From NCBI RefSeq assembly GCF_963675165.1, contig NC_087385.1, forward strand, positions 4,195,412 to 4,259,411: 64,000 bases of DNA, read 5' to 3'. Source of the stretch: Halichondria panicea. Taxonomy: Eukaryota > Porifera > Demospongiae > Suberitida > Halichondriidae. Both the position numbers and the translations under genes were made by a program. Positions 17,093 to 28,320 of this stretch are shown here, piece by piece; position 1 is the stretch's first letter, and each line of letters starts with the position of its first letter. The notes beneath the pieces were generated by a model. That model made no database searches. It was not told the origin of the DNA and saw only the letters and a program-made list of their open reading frames with translations.

Positions 17093-18672
17093 ATGGGGAA
17101 GAGAATACGTAGAAGGTTCAAGAAGGTCATCAAGACTGTTACCAAGATCATCTTCTGTAGAGGTTGCTCAACTCAAGTCATCCCCATTGATGACAATCAA
17201 ACTGATACAAATCCTAAACATTCCAAAATGAAGGTGATCATTCATTGACACCATTATAAGTAGATAATTACACTAGTCATTACTGTATACAGTATCGGGA
17301 GATTATAGTGTTTTAGCTGTAACATATTTACATCCTTGTGAAATTGCAGAAACAGCTCAAGCAAAAAGTAATGTCAAGGTCTGCAAAAAATCGAGCTGAG
17401 AGGCCAATCAATGAGACCTCCACTCCCATCACTGTGGTTGCTGCCACCAATTACTCTACTTCAACAAGGACCAGTATCGGGTCGGTTGATAGTGAGACCT
17501 CCACTCCAATCACTGCAGTTGCTACCACCAGTCACTCCACCTCAGCAGGGACCAGTATCGGGCCAGTTGATAGTGAGACCACCACTGCAGTTGCTACCAC
17601 CAGTCACTCCACCTCAGCAGGGACCAGTATCGGGCCAGTTGATAGTGAGACCACCACTGCAGTTGCTACCACCAGTCATTTTACCTCAGCAAGGACCAGT
17701 ATCGGGCCAGCTCATAGTGAGACCTCAACCACTGTGGCAGCCACTGTTAGTTCAGCAAGGACCACTGGACCAGATAGATGCTCTCCTGATGCCTCCACTC
17801 ACACAAATATGGTAGAGCAAGAATATCTACAGGTGAGACCTGGATGTTATTGCTTTTAACTGTACTTTCCCTTTATTGCAATTTTCCCTGCGGAATCTCA
17901 GACCAATGAAGACACTGTTATGCTGAGTGTAGCAAGTGAACCTGTTGTGATCTCTAGAACACCTTCTGCTGAGCTCTTGGAAAAACTCGAGAAGTTCATA
18001 GAGAATCAAGAAGTTACCAGCCGGCCTTTGCCTGATCATTGTGAGATTGTCGATGCTTCCTTGCCTTGCAACACCGAGCAAGACGAACCATTGAAACTCT
18101 CTGTTTCAGACATGTTATGCATTCAGAATGATCCAGTAAGTTACAAAAGATGGTATAGAAAAATTATTGAGAAGTATGTCTCTCATTATTTTATGTAGGA
18201 CCTGGCGGATCATATTGACAGATTCCAAGGGGGTGTTACCAAACGAGAACCTCTGTACATCGTTATCGATATCAAACTCTCAAGTCCTACTATCTTCCAG
18301 TTTGATCAGCCACTCTTTCGTGAAGGTTGCTTTGCATCCCGCGTTCACAGAAAAAAGATATCTCTAGAATACTGCTTGTATGGATGTGAAAATGAGTTCA
18401 CGGGATTCGTACGGGTGTCTGACTCTGTACCAGCAAAAAAGTTATTTGTTCATTACACACTTGATGAATGGAAATCATGCGCAGACGTTTCAGCCACCTT
18501 GATTAGGACTAATTACAAAGGAGAACAAACTAATAGATACGTGTTTGACCTACCGTACTTTAATCCTGGCTGCACTGACTTTGCCTTGTGTTTGGAGTCC
18601 GAAGATAGAAAGAGTTGGTGGGACAATAATTCTGGCAAGAACTACCGAGTTGGACTCGATTATAATTATTAG
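17093..18672 (+). CDS. PPP1R3: Protein phosphatase 1 regulatory subunit 3-like (CBM21)
   Basis: PPP1R3 proteins bring PP1 to glycogen. Exons 17093..17233, 17350..17832, 17902..18135 and 18199..18672 give 443 residues. The N-terminus is strongly basic (KRIRRRFKKVIKTVTKIIF); KIIF fits the RVxF PP1-docking consensus, though the usual motif sits just before the CBM. Residues about 108-209 are a Thr/Ser-rich tandem repeat. The last exon carries FQFDQPLF, then a CBM21 domain: GFVRVSDSVPAKKLFVHYT, LDEWKS, and the signature WWDNNSGKNYRV, which is the glycogen-binding WDNN-GxNY motif. The linker repeat and the early position of the docking motif are unlike vertebrate PPP1R3. CBM21 assignment is firm; PP1 binding is inferred. 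Confidence 0.85.
17413..17718 (+). repeat. Coding tandem repeat, 24/27-residue units
   Basis: Four in-frame units (81, 81, 72, 72 bp) encode ETSTPITAVATTSHSTSAG-type blocks ending TSIGPVDS, followed by a decayed partial unit. Units 2 to 4 are nearly identical, so the linker is length-unstable. The sequence suggests a disordered, heavily O-glycosylatable or phosphorylatable spacer. Confidence 0.85.
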
Positions 18673-19437
18673 CCACAAACTACATGTATACAGAACTCTT
18701 AATACAGCAATTCATATTCATGAATTTTTGTAAGCATGCAGTGTATAAGTTTCTGCCAGCCACAATGAACGGTGAACGTATGAAGTAGAAATCAGAAATT
18801 TGGGAAGTAGTATGTTGAGAAAATTGCTCCTAAAGTTTGGTATAATTATTAGGAAAAAAATCGTAATTATAATTATGTACTTTCTATCTTTATTACATAA
18901 TCTTCTATATGCAGGAGAATATTTAATACAGTTCTGTTATTACTTTTTACACGTCAACGTTTGCATCAATGTTTTCTGGTATGCACAGGAGCAGATGAGG
19001 GGATGTCTTACTCTGCATAGTATTGCGGATTCACTATCGACTTAACCACTTTCCTTGTTTAAGTGCTCTGTATACATGTGTGGCTTATGCGTTAAAGTAC
19101 AATGAATATAATAATTATAGTCAGTAGCACTTAGCGGTTTGACATAATTGTATGGCATTTGTACATAGCTAGACGATACAGAATCTCCTGTAGTAAGACG
19201 CTCCATCCCCTCATGTACGTGCTCCTGGTATGTATAAACCAATTAATTGAGGTACGTAATTAATTTTTACATTCATATAAAGGTTGAAAGTGACTTTAGT
19301 ACAATCTCCTTCCCGGCCAGTAAAGCTTCTCTCGGCCATATAGTAGAATTCTGTACAGGATATAATTATGGTGAGCCTACTGTTCCATGTATCAATCTAG
19401 CTCTGCTCTCAACAAAATCTCACTCTTCCACTTCATG
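18673..19437. other. Intergenic with an inverted repeat
   Basis: No gene seen. GGAGCAGATGAGGGGATG-TCTTAC (about 18988-19011) recurs inverted at about 19193-19235 (GTAAGACGCTCCATCCCCTCATG...GCTCCT), so the stretch 18980..19235 is probably a MITE of about 250 bp. Confidence 0.4.
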
Positions 19438-19440
19438 AGG

Positions 19441-19530
19441 GATTGATAGCGCAAGGCTACTCACAGAAGTTTGGTACCGATTACGATGAGACATTTTGTC
19501 CAGTCGTCAGACTCAAATCTAGGGCCTTGA
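19441..19530 (+). mobile_element. Ty1/copia reverse-transcriptase remnant
   Basis: A short open stretch reads GYSQKFGTDYDETFCPVVRL, which is the conserved start of the copia RT domain (known wording: AKGFxQxxGxDYxETFSPVVR). Nothing else of pol is recognisable on either side, so it is a small scrap rather than an element. Confidence 0.75.
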
Positions 19531-19936
19531 AGAAAAGCTTAAGGCTACATGCAGTTTTACTTGAGGAGTCTTTGTTTTGGCAGGGACGCCATGTCATGCT
19601 GAACTAGGGGGTATATCACTGTGGAAATGTAGCGGCTGGTCAGAGTAGGCCTCCCCTCGAGACATGTATGTGTACTCAGAGCGATCCCTGTGTGTGTGTG
19701 TTGGGAAAGGCGGGTAGAATGAATGTGCACCATTGTGAAGGCCAATTGTACATAATTATTAAGTAGTGACAAGGTGATGCTTATACATTGCTTGTTGAGC
19801 TGTGCTTGCATTTTCTTCATGAGTTGCTTGGGGGGGGGGTCTAGATCTAGAGTGGGGTGTGAAAACTTCAACTCTTTAGAGTTACTTCTCTCTTCCTCTA
19901 AAAGTTCTGTTCTCTTTGCTACTATCAGAAGATGTC

Positions 19937-20601
19937 TTAGACTTGCACATGTGTTGGAGCAACTAGAACTTTATTGGCTGCTGGTACAGGAATCGCTATA
20001 TGCTCTCCAAGTTCAGCGATGAACTGCACTTGACTTTCAGACTCTGAAACGTAGAAGAAAACACGCTAGATTAGCTCCTGATAACATAAAAAAACGCCAT
20101 GCACATCATCATCTGCATGGTCTTGCCTAAACAATGGCAAGTACTTTAACTCACCATAATTATTTCCTGATGCATGGAACAATAATTATGATATCAAGTG
20201 CATGTAAATGTGTGCACCAGACCTTTTTTCGCTCTGATAAGGTTTGGCCACGTTGAGCATAATAGGCATGCATGGGGTATGAGCAAACGTGAAAAACTTC
20301 TGTCTTTCCTTCATCTGATTCCGTTCCTTGCTTGCGACCCTGCGAGAGTGAGTAAGGGTGTGTTAGATTACAGCAAGAGACTCATATTATATATAATTAT
20401 GGTATCAGGATAGAACATTGACCGAACTGAGAGGTTAGCTCCTTATCATATCCTGGCTTATTAATTTTTGGCTCCTCCAGTTGACTCTTAATTCTCAATT
20501 CTCACAGTCTTACATATAGTTGTGTATAATGTAGCTATACAGCACAAGTACTCTCAGTTGATGCATTGAAGAGCAGTTATAGTCTACGCTTTCTCCGCCA
20601 T
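19937..20601 (-). CDS. Small four-exon gene, unrecognised
   Basis: A phase-consistent model joins 20588..20601, 20428..20493, 20218..20339 and 19937..20043, giving 102 residues. It begins MAEKAIKSQLEEPKINKPG, contains KERNQMKERQKFF and HTPCMPIMLNVAKPYQ, and ends with a stop after PTHVQV. Codon content looks real, but I do not recognise the family. There is no signal peptide or membrane segment. The 14-nt first exon (donor GTAGAC) and the second acceptor (ATTGAG) are the weakest parts; the last two exons are the best supported. Confidence 0.45.
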
Positions 20602-20989
20602 TGAGAATGACAGATACAGAACAAATTTACAAATACAGTATGGTTTTACTTGCTTTAAGTTCGTACGTAGTGCACATTAATTAGTCAGTCCACCTAACCT
20701 TAAACTCATCCACACCCATGTCAATTCCTGTGGAGTGTTTGTATGGATGATGTGCATGTGAGTGTTTTGTGCAGGTGAGAGAACTGCATGCTATCGGGAC
20801 ATACATACATAGTGGAAGGAGGGTGAAATGAGATTACTCGGACTTATCATATTCTATTACTCATAGAATAAGATTTCTAAGCAATCATTGGATCGATTAA
20901 AATACGAAATGGCTTATTTTATTTTAGCCTTGGAAATCTCACCTGAGAAATACAAATTTTCACACAAATAATTAATATGTAAAAGTTGT

Positions 20990-22000
20990 TCCTTTGTTGA
21001 TCTTGGTATCGAATGAGACATCTGTTCCTGATGCAAACGATCGACTCCACACAACAGTCTGAGAGTTGAGTTGTACATGCCTGCACTCCTTGGAGCTCCA
21101 AGAAGCTTGTTACTCAGGATGCCAGGTTAGAGAGCCTCAGTACCATTTCTTGTAACACAATTACCGCAACCAAAATAGGAGTATTGACCAGCACCAATCA
21201 GGAATGCAGCTATGTCAGTGAGATCACTTGTACATTTAACAAAAATGGGAGCATGTGCTTGAACTACTTGACCCGCTTCAATCCCAGCATTAGTCGATTA
21301 ATGGAGACATTTTTCGCATAAAAGTACTCAATTTGAACAGCTTTGACGTAAGGCTGATCTGCTTCTTTCAGTTTGTCTTTTCCTAAGGCATTTTGAACAT
21401 CTCGTGTCAAATTCAGCATCCCCTCACCCCAAGCTTTCATTTTGGACTTGGACGGCTCACGGTAAAAGGTCGTATTCTCTCTTTGTGAAGAGGTAACAGC
21501 CATCACCACTAGCAACTTTTGTAGCATTTAAACAGATATTCAGCCACTATTGCCGGACATCAGAGTTTGACAAATCAAAAGCGTACTTTCCCTTCTTATC
21601 GACAACTAGAGTACCATATTGCTATCCCGTACGTAACAATTAGGATGCTCTTACTCTCTGTGCGTTTGTGTCCTTTGAGGAGCATCTTTAAAAGAGTTCA
21701 TGTAAAAGTAGGTGGCAATGTGATAGCTTTCACAGCTTTCATGGCTATTATATACCTTCATTCATCATCGATATTCTTCACATCAAATCCTGTTATTTTA
21801 CCAAAAGTAGCCATTTGAAACCTAGCAATTACTAAGAGAGAATTCTCATTGAACTGTCCACTGGAGTTTGCTGAGTGAAAGAATATATATATAATATATA
21901 ATTTATATATAGGCAGAGTGTCCCAGGAGAACTGAGGCAGTACTGCCCAGCTGGGACTATAGCACAGAGAACAGCCAACAGCCTATTAAAAGGCCAGCAT
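20990..22000 (-). pseudogene. Tandem hydrolase-like gene, copy A (decayed)
   Basis: The leftmost member of the array. The whole length aligns by eye with the intact copies (start CAT at 21998-22000, signal-peptide region, VFFHSS region, then the AVQIE region, and the VWSRLFAS region at about 21040), but many frameshifts and stops break it; the longest surviving frame is 21264..21527. An AT run near 21885-21910 interrupts the start of the mature region. It is the most diverged full-length copy and so probably the oldest, or the longest under no constraint. Confidence 0.75.
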
Positions 22001-22601
22001 GACACACTTTCTTTCTCTATAACTATTATACTACTCAATGCATGCATGCATGCATGTGACAAATGTGAATCAGTTTAAGATAATGAATATCCATGCATGC
22101 ATGCTGTTCACGCTCAATGTAACATTAGAACCTTATTAACACCTTATGTTATGTAATATTTACTACTACCTTAACCATGATTTGATGTTGATATCACTCT
22201 TTTCTCATTGTTAATGGTCCACTTCCTCCCCTTTGTTGGTGTGCGAGCCTCTGGGGCCCCGCTCCACGTATTAAAGGTTTTGTTTACCTTTTTGCTTCAC
22301 TTCACCTTAACTTCACTTTAACTTTGTTTTACCCTCACTTTACCCTGTATTGTCAGTTTATGTTTTGCTTCTCAATCTAAGAATTTAGTTAAGCTACACT
22401 GTGAAGTCAATTTGTCTATAACTAGTTGTTGTTGCCTATAGCTAGGGGCCTGTATCTAGCTAATTTGTCTAGCCTGTCTAGAATCCCTCTAGCACCAAGA
22501 TAAGAGCTCAACACATGCAGACATATGTACGACACAACATGGTGCTAAAAACTTCAAAACAACACTGTACTGGCTGAAGTAGAGAAAAACAGTGAAGGAC
22601 A
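22001..22601. other. Intergenic, left shoulder of the array
   Basis: No gene seen apart from the orphan exon that follows. It holds a GCATGCATGCATGCATG run and low-complexity TTTACC/ACTTTA stretches. Confidence 0.35.
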
Positions 22602-22696
22602 ATGGGGAGGAAGGGTAAGATTGGCAAGAGCCGTAAGGATAAGTTCTACCATCTCGCCAGAGAGACAGGATACAGAGCTAGATCTGCCTTCAAACT
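22602..22696 (+). pseudogene. FTSJ3: Orphan first exon of an FTSJ3/Spb1 homologue
   Basis: ATG followed by [19 protein letters not shown], then [12 protein letters not shown], and a donor-like CT|GTAAAG after 31 codons plus 2 nt. This is the very conserved start of the nucleolar rRNA 2'-O-methyltransferase FTSJ3/Spb1 (MGKKxKxGKxRxDKFYxLAKExGYRSRSAFKL). The next conserved block (LDLCAAPGGW) is nowhere on the plus strand of the window. Read without splicing it ends at TAA after KL. It is either a detached exon or the start of a gene now split by the array. Confidence 0.8.
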
Positions 22697-22786
22697 GTAA
22701 AGGATAAAAACTGTCACACAAACTAATTTGTACGTAGATAGACTATTTATCTGTCCTATATACTGTATATACACATGCATGCTAAG

Positions 22787-23812
22787 TTATTGTGACCACT
22801 TTATTGTTCCTTTGTTGGTCTTGGTATCGAATGAGACCTCTGTTCCTGATGCAAACAATCGACTCCACACACCAGTCTGAGAGTTGTACACACCTGTACT
22901 CTTTGGAGCTCCAAGAGGCTTGTCATATTCGGGACGCCAGGTTAGAGGCCTAGTATCATTTCCAGCAGCATTCCAGTTCCCACAGCCAAAATAGGAATAT
23001 TGTCCAGCACCAATCAGGAATGTAGCTAAGTAGTTAGTGAGATCACTTGAGCATTTTACATTTACTGGTACATGTGCTTGTACAACTTGACCATGGCTGG
23101 CACCGAGCATAAGAGAAACGATTGAATCATTTTTAGGTTCGAAGAACTCTAATTGAACGGCTTTGACATAAGGCTGACCAGAATATTTCCCAATAAGTAG
23201 CTTATTCTCACCTAAAGCTTCTTGTACATCCCGTGTCAGATTAAGCATACCTTCGCCCCAACTCTTTAGTTTTTTTGCGGGTGGCTCCGGATGAAACTTA
23301 GAGTTTTCACTCTGTGAAGAGTCACAATAACAACCATCACCATTTGCAAATTTCGTAGCATTCAAACAAATATTCAGCCACCATTGCCGGACATCAGGGT
23401 TCGATAAATCGAAAGCATAAAATTCTTGACCATTTTTGACTCGAGTTCCATTACTATCACGCAAGTAATAGTTGGGATGTTCGGACAATTCTCTGGCCAT
23501 CCGTGTCATCTCAGGACGATCTTTAAAGGAGTTCATGTAAAAGTAGGTGGCAATCTTGGGATTGGCTGCTTTGATGGCTCTCATGGCCAGCACCATTTCA
23601 TCCTCATCATCAATATTCTTCATATCATGTCCCATCCACTTTTCAATTGTTGCCATTTGAAACTTTGCAATTGTCTTGAGAGCATCATCATTGTACTTTC
23701 CAGTTGAGTTGGATGAGTGAAAAAATACAGGCAGCGTGTCCCAGGAGAACTGAGGCAGTACTGCCCAGCTGGGACTAGCAAAAAGCACAACTAACAGCGT
23801 AAACTTCAGCAT
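22787..23812 (-). CDS. Secreted putative glycoside hydrolase, copy B (intact)
   Basis: A single-exon, 341-residue protein. The start was chosen at 23812 because MLKFTLLVVLFASPSWA is a clean signal peptide; the longer in-frame upstream extension is UTR-like. The mature part looks like a TIM-barrel putative hydrolase of the GHL15 type: ATYFYMNSFKDRPEMTRMA, HPNYYLRDSNGT, FDLSNPDVRQWWLN, then GDGCYCDSS, which I take as the barrel strand carrying an acidic catalytic candidate. The C-terminal beta part has YFGCGNWN and ends TNKGTIKWSQ. Several N-glycosylation sequons (NAT, NLT, NDS, NDT) fit secretion. Substrate is unknown; family placement is by pattern only. Confidence 0.75.
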   Translation of the reverse strand: MLKFTLLVVLFASPSWAVLPQFSWDTLPVFFHSSNSTGKYNDDALKTIAKFQMATIEKWMGHDMKNIDDEDEMVLAMRAIKAANPKIATYFYMNSFKDRPEMTRMARELSEHPNYYLRDSNGTRVKNGQEFYAFDLSNPDVRQWWLNICLNATKFANGDGCYCDSSQSENSKFHPEPPAKKLKSWGEGMLNLTRDVQEALGENKLLIGKYSGQPYVKAVQLEFFEPKNDSIVSLMLGASHGQVVQAHVPVNVKCSSDLTNYLATFLIGAGQYSYFGCGNWNAAGNDTRPLTWRPEYDKPLGAPKSTGVYNSQTGVWSRLFASGTEVSFDTKTNKGTIKWSQ

Positions 23813-23956
23813 GACAACGTTTATTTCTCTGTGACTATGATAAATGCAGTTACCATGCATGTGACCGATGTGAATCACTTTAAGATATAGTGAATAATTA
23901 TAGCCATACATGCAGCACTCATGTCAATTATACATACAGTAAGATAAACAATTACA

Positions 23957-24250
23957 GTGACCACTTTATGGTTCCTTTGTTTGTCTTGGTATTAAATAAG
24001 ACATGTTCCTCATGCAAACGATTGACTCCACACAGTCACCAGTCTGAGAGTTGTACACGCCTGCACTCTTTCCAAGAGGCTTGCCATATTTGGAACGCCA
24101 GGTTAGAAGCCTAGTATCATTTCCAGCAGCGTTCCGATTCCCACAACCAAAATAAAAATTTGTTTCCACCTATCAGGAATGCAGCTATATAGCAGTGGTC
24201 AGTGAGAACACTTGTACATTGAATTGTTGGACGATCTTGATAACTTAACC
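23957..24250 (-). pseudogene. C-terminal relic of the hydrolase-like gene (1)
   Basis: Matches only the last third of the gene (VYNSQTG, LTWRSKYGKPLG, then FGCGNRN) with frameshifts and small deletions. It lies upstream (5') of copy B and is the shortest of the six relics. Confidence 0.75.
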
Positions 24251-25690
24251 ATAATTATTTAACGCCTTGCATAACTAATAAGGCGCCATCTGGAGATTTT
24301 CCCCATTAGGCACTATATATGGCTATTTCTTGTTTTGCATACGCTAGCAGCCTCAAAAAAACGTAATTATGAAAAAGTGGCGTCTTATTTAGAAGAAGTA
24401 CGGTAATTAGATGAATAATAGTCCTGTCATCACTTACCTATACTGCTTATTGACGTTCCATTATATGCGTGTCAAATTTATACTTCTATACTGGAAATCC
24501 GACTAAAAAAACGTTTGTAAGATTGGCTGGGGGAAACACCAAAAAGCGTGAAAGCAATAAATCAGACGAGAACAAAACTCTAATCCAAGTCTCTATAAAA
24601 TTGTACCACTCTAATACCTAATACTTTTGAGCTAAAGAGGCATTAGCACAGCACAGCTTGCATCACTCGCATGACTTTGTGTAATTATTATCATAATGAT
24701 ACTAATGAGAATCTAGACAATAGCTTAGAAGACAGAGTAACTGAGTGCAAACATAGATAAAGGAGAGAGGGATTAGAACAAAAATACCTTTGCATTAATG
24801 AACAACCGTGTTATTGTATAAATCATATTATTATTCTATGAGGATACTCAGAACACTCAATTAGACTCCTATATAAAACTCTGTGTAAATTATAATAGCA
24901 GCATAATAGGTAGATGAAAAAAAAATAGAGTAATCGCTAGAGAATAAAAATAGGAATAACCAATAATTTATTCGCTAAGACTACAAACAAAACATTTCCG
25001 GCTATAACATTAGTAGCAATAGTAATAATAATACATAATTATAACTATGTTAGTATAATAATAGTCAACATAAAATTAATAATAATTATATACGCATCTA
25101 TACACGTACATGTATACTAAAGTGGTGATGAATTATAATTAGAGACAAAACAAAATCGGACATTGAATAAGCTAAACATCTACCATATATATGGCGGGTA
25201 TAATTATTTCAAAGATGTAAACTTTCGCGGAAAGACCGTTTAATAGAGAGGTTTCCGCGGATTTAATTTCCGTCGAATAGCAGCCATTTTACAGCATACA
25301 TGCATGTATGCAATATTAAATTCATGTTCACAGTATTATTATGCTTAATCAGCAAAAACCGCAAACATTTATGCCCTCAAACGATACCTGTTATATCACC
25401 TATACAGTATATTTAATTATGGGACACTTAATGTAGGAAATGTGAACAATAATTATGATTATAATTATACCGTATATGTACTGTGCCAATGTCAATGCAC
25501 GTAGTACAGACACCTGCATGAGACAACATGATGCCACAGAAAGTTTGAAATAACACTGAAAAGGATAAAACTGCAATTGGCTTGAAAAACTCTGCGATAT
25601 TCGTCTTCAGATTTATGACAACGGTTCTAGAACACAACCAAACTACAGTCATCTGCGCTATACCGTATACACATGCATGTATGCTAGTTA
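24251..25690. other. AT-rich inter-unit spacer
   Basis: No gene seen. Rich in TAATAATAATTATA-type sequence. From about 25130 onward it shares the spacer modules found between other units (GAGACAAAACAAAATCGGACATTG; the CGCCTATACGGTATATAATTATGGG-like block; CCTGCATGAGACAACATGATGCCACAG), so it is a diverged version of the array spacer. Confidence 0.55.
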
Positions 25691-25727
25691 CTGTGACCAC
25701 TTTATGGTTCCTTTGTTGGTCTTGGTA

Positions 25728-26711
25728 TCAAATAATACCTCTGTTCCTGGCAAACAATCGACTCCACACACCAGTCTGAGAGTTGTACATGCCTGCACTC
25801 TTTGGAGCTCCAAGAGGCTTATCATACTCAGGAAGCCAGGTTAAGGGCCTAGTATCATTTCCAGCAGCGTTCCAGTTCCCACAGCCAAAATAGGAATATT
25901 GTCCAGCACCAATTAGGAATGTAGCTAAGTAGTTAGTGAGATCACTTGAGCATTCTATACTTGTTGGTACATGTGCTTGTACAACTTGACCATGACTGGC
26001 ACCAAGCATAAGAGAAACGATTGAATCATTTGTAGGTTCGAAAGCCTCCATTTGAACGGCCTTGACATAAGGCTGACCAGGATATTTCCCAATAAGTAGC
26101 TTATTCTCACCTAAAGCTTCTTGTACATCCCGTGTCAGATTAAGCAAACCCTCGCCCCAACTCTTTCGTTTTTTTGCGGGTGGCTCCGGATAAAACTTAG
26201 AGTTTTCTCTCTGTGAAGAGTCACAATAACAACCATCACCATTTGCAAATTTCGTAGCATTCAAACAAATATTCAGCCACCATTGCCGGACATCAGGGTT
26301 TGATAAATCGAAAACATAAAATCCTTGAACATTTTTGACTCGAGTTCCATTACTATCACGCAAGTAATAGTTGGGATGTTCAGACAATTCTCTGGCCATC
26401 CGTGACATCACAGGAAGATCTTTAAAGGAGTTCATGTAAAAGTAGGTGGCAATCTTGGGATTGGCTGCTTTAATGGCTCGCATGGCCAGCACCATTTCAT
26501 CCTCATCATCAATATTCTTCACACGATGTCCCATCCCCTTTTCAATTGTTGCCATTTGAAACTTTGCAATTGTCTTGAGAGCATCATCATTGTACTCTCC
26601 AGTTGTGTTAGACGAGTGAAAGAATACAGGCAGCGTGTCCCAGGAAAACTGAGGTAGTGCTGCCCAGCTGGGACTTACAAAAAGTACAACTAACAGCGTA
26701 AACGTCAGCAT
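25728..26711 (-). CDS. Hydrolase-like gene, copy C (C-terminal frameshift)
   Basis: Same architecture as copy B, with signal peptide MLTFTLLVVLFVSPSWA. It is open for 327 codons, but two bases are missing from the GATGC that follows TTCCT in all other copies (about 25748). The frame then ends in RNRGII instead of the usual SGTEV...KWSQ tail, so the last beta strand (about 17 residues) is lost. The catalytic-type core (DLSNPDVRQWWLN, GDGCYCDSSQ) is intact. Its upstream leader closely resembles that of copy E, which suggests the two share a recent ancestor. Confidence 0.75.
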   Translation of the reverse strand: MLTFTLLVVLFVSPSWAALPQFSWDTLPVFFHSSNTTGEYNDDALKTIAKFQMATIEKGMGHRVKNIDDEDEMVLAMRAIKAANPKIATYFYMNSFKDLPVMSRMARELSEHPNYYLRDSNGTRVKNVQGFYVFDLSNPDVRQWWLNICLNATKFANGDGCYCDSSQRENSKFYPEPPAKKRKSWGEGLLNLTRDVQEALGENKLLIGKYPGQPYVKAVQMEAFEPTNDSIVSLMLGASHGQVVQAHVPTSIECSSDLTNYLATFLIGAGQYSYFGCGNWNAAGNDTRPLTWLPEYDKPLGAPKSAGMYNSQTGVWSRLFARNRGII

Positions 26712-27006
26712 GACAAAGTTTATTTCTCTGTGGCTATGATAAATGCAGTTAACATGCATGTGACCGATGTGAATCACTTTAAGATTATGAATATAGACAT
26801 ACATGCAGCACTCATGGCATACATGTGACGAATGTGCATGTCTGTGTGGGGGTACACGAATAATCACACAAAATAGACCATTAATTCTGAAAAGGAGAAA
26901 CAATAATTATACATGTATGCATCAACACTATACAATGAAATTGCAAAATACAAAATGTGGTTTCACAACACATTTCTATATCAATTATATGCACACAGTA
27001 AGATAA

Positions 27007-27500
27007 ATGAACCACTTTATGGTTCCTTTGTTTGTCTTGTTATCAAATGAGACATTTGTTCCTGGTGCAAACAATCGACTCCATATACAGTCACCATGGA
27101 GTCTGAGAGTTGTACACCCTGCACTTTTTGGCTCCTAGAGGCTTGTCATATTCGTAACACCAGGTTAGAAATCTAGTATTATTTCCAGCAGTATTCCAAT
27201 TCTCACAACCAAAATAAGAATATTTTCCAGCACCAATCAGGAATGCAGCTATGTAGTCAGTGAGATCACTTATTGTTGGAACAGGAGCTTGAATACTTGA
27301 CCATATTTAACGCCTTGCATAACATAACGGCATTAATCGAACCATTGTTGGCTCCAACTGGACAGCTTTAACAAAAGATTGATCAGGTGTTTTCCCGATG
27401 AGTAGCTGATCATCCCCTAAAACTTCATCCTTTGTCAGGCTCAGCATTCCGTCATTCCATGCCTTCATTATGGGACCTGATGGTTCTGGTGTAAATTCAG
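27007..27500 (-). pseudogene. C-terminal relic (2)
   Basis: A decayed last half of the gene lying upstream of copy C. Surviving wording includes MKAWNDGMLSLTKDE, then VLGDDQLLIGKTPDQ and FVKAVQLE. It stops abruptly at a repeated module (GCGTAGCCAGGGGTGCTCGAGCACCCC) at about 27525. A close relative is the relic at 37108. Confidence 0.75.
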
Positions 27501-28320
27501 TGTGTTCATCAGCAGACACAGAAGCGTAGCCAGGGGTGCTCGAGCACCCCCAACCAGCCGGAGTCAAGTACAAATCACAGAGAAATGAGTATCTGATTAT
27601 CCAGCTGAGCACCCCTTCTCTTCCAGATCTTGCTGCAGTTAGCTTGCTAGTACGATTCAATCTCTACACTGTAAGCTGATCTGGTTAAATCTATAAACTA
27701 GTTATCTTTCGTACACGTACATGTATACATGTATACTAAAGCATAATTATTGCATTGAAAATAATGGAATGACGTCTTAATAATGAGTTTTTTGATGAGG
27801 CAGTAAAATTTGATGAGGGAGGTGACCAGAAACATGACTTTTATTAACAGTGGCATTAGAGAGGTTTTCGTAGATTTAATTTTTGTCGAATAGCAGTCTT
27901 TTTACAGCATACATGTATGTATGCAATATTAAATTCAGGGATATAAATGTTCACGGTATAATTATGCTTAATCAGCAAACCGAAAACATTTATACCCTCA
28001 AACGATACCTGCTATATCGCCTATACGGTATATAATTATGGGACACTTAATGTATGACAATATGACTATACGTATATATACCGTGCCAATCAAATCACGT
28101 AGTACAGACACCTGCATGAGACAACATGATCCCACAGAAAGTTCAAAATAACACTGGAAAGAATAAAACTACAATTAGCTTGAAAAGCTCTGCGATTTGT
28201 CTTCAGATTTATGACAATGTTTCTAGAATACAACCAAACTATACAGTCATCTGCGCTATATATACTGACAATGTTTCCAGAATACAACGCTATACTGTAT
28301 ACACATGCATGCATGCTAAG

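Noticed and set aside
17411-17815. Pro/Leu/Gln-rich frame of 134 codons
   Set aside because: An out-of-frame reading of the Thr/Ser tandem repeat in the PP1 subunit gene.
19247-19438. Short frame with GYNYGEPTVPCINLALL, reminiscent of the Na/K-ATPase beta C-terminus
   Set aside because: Only a few residues fit, the frame is short, and no other exon of such a gene is nearby.
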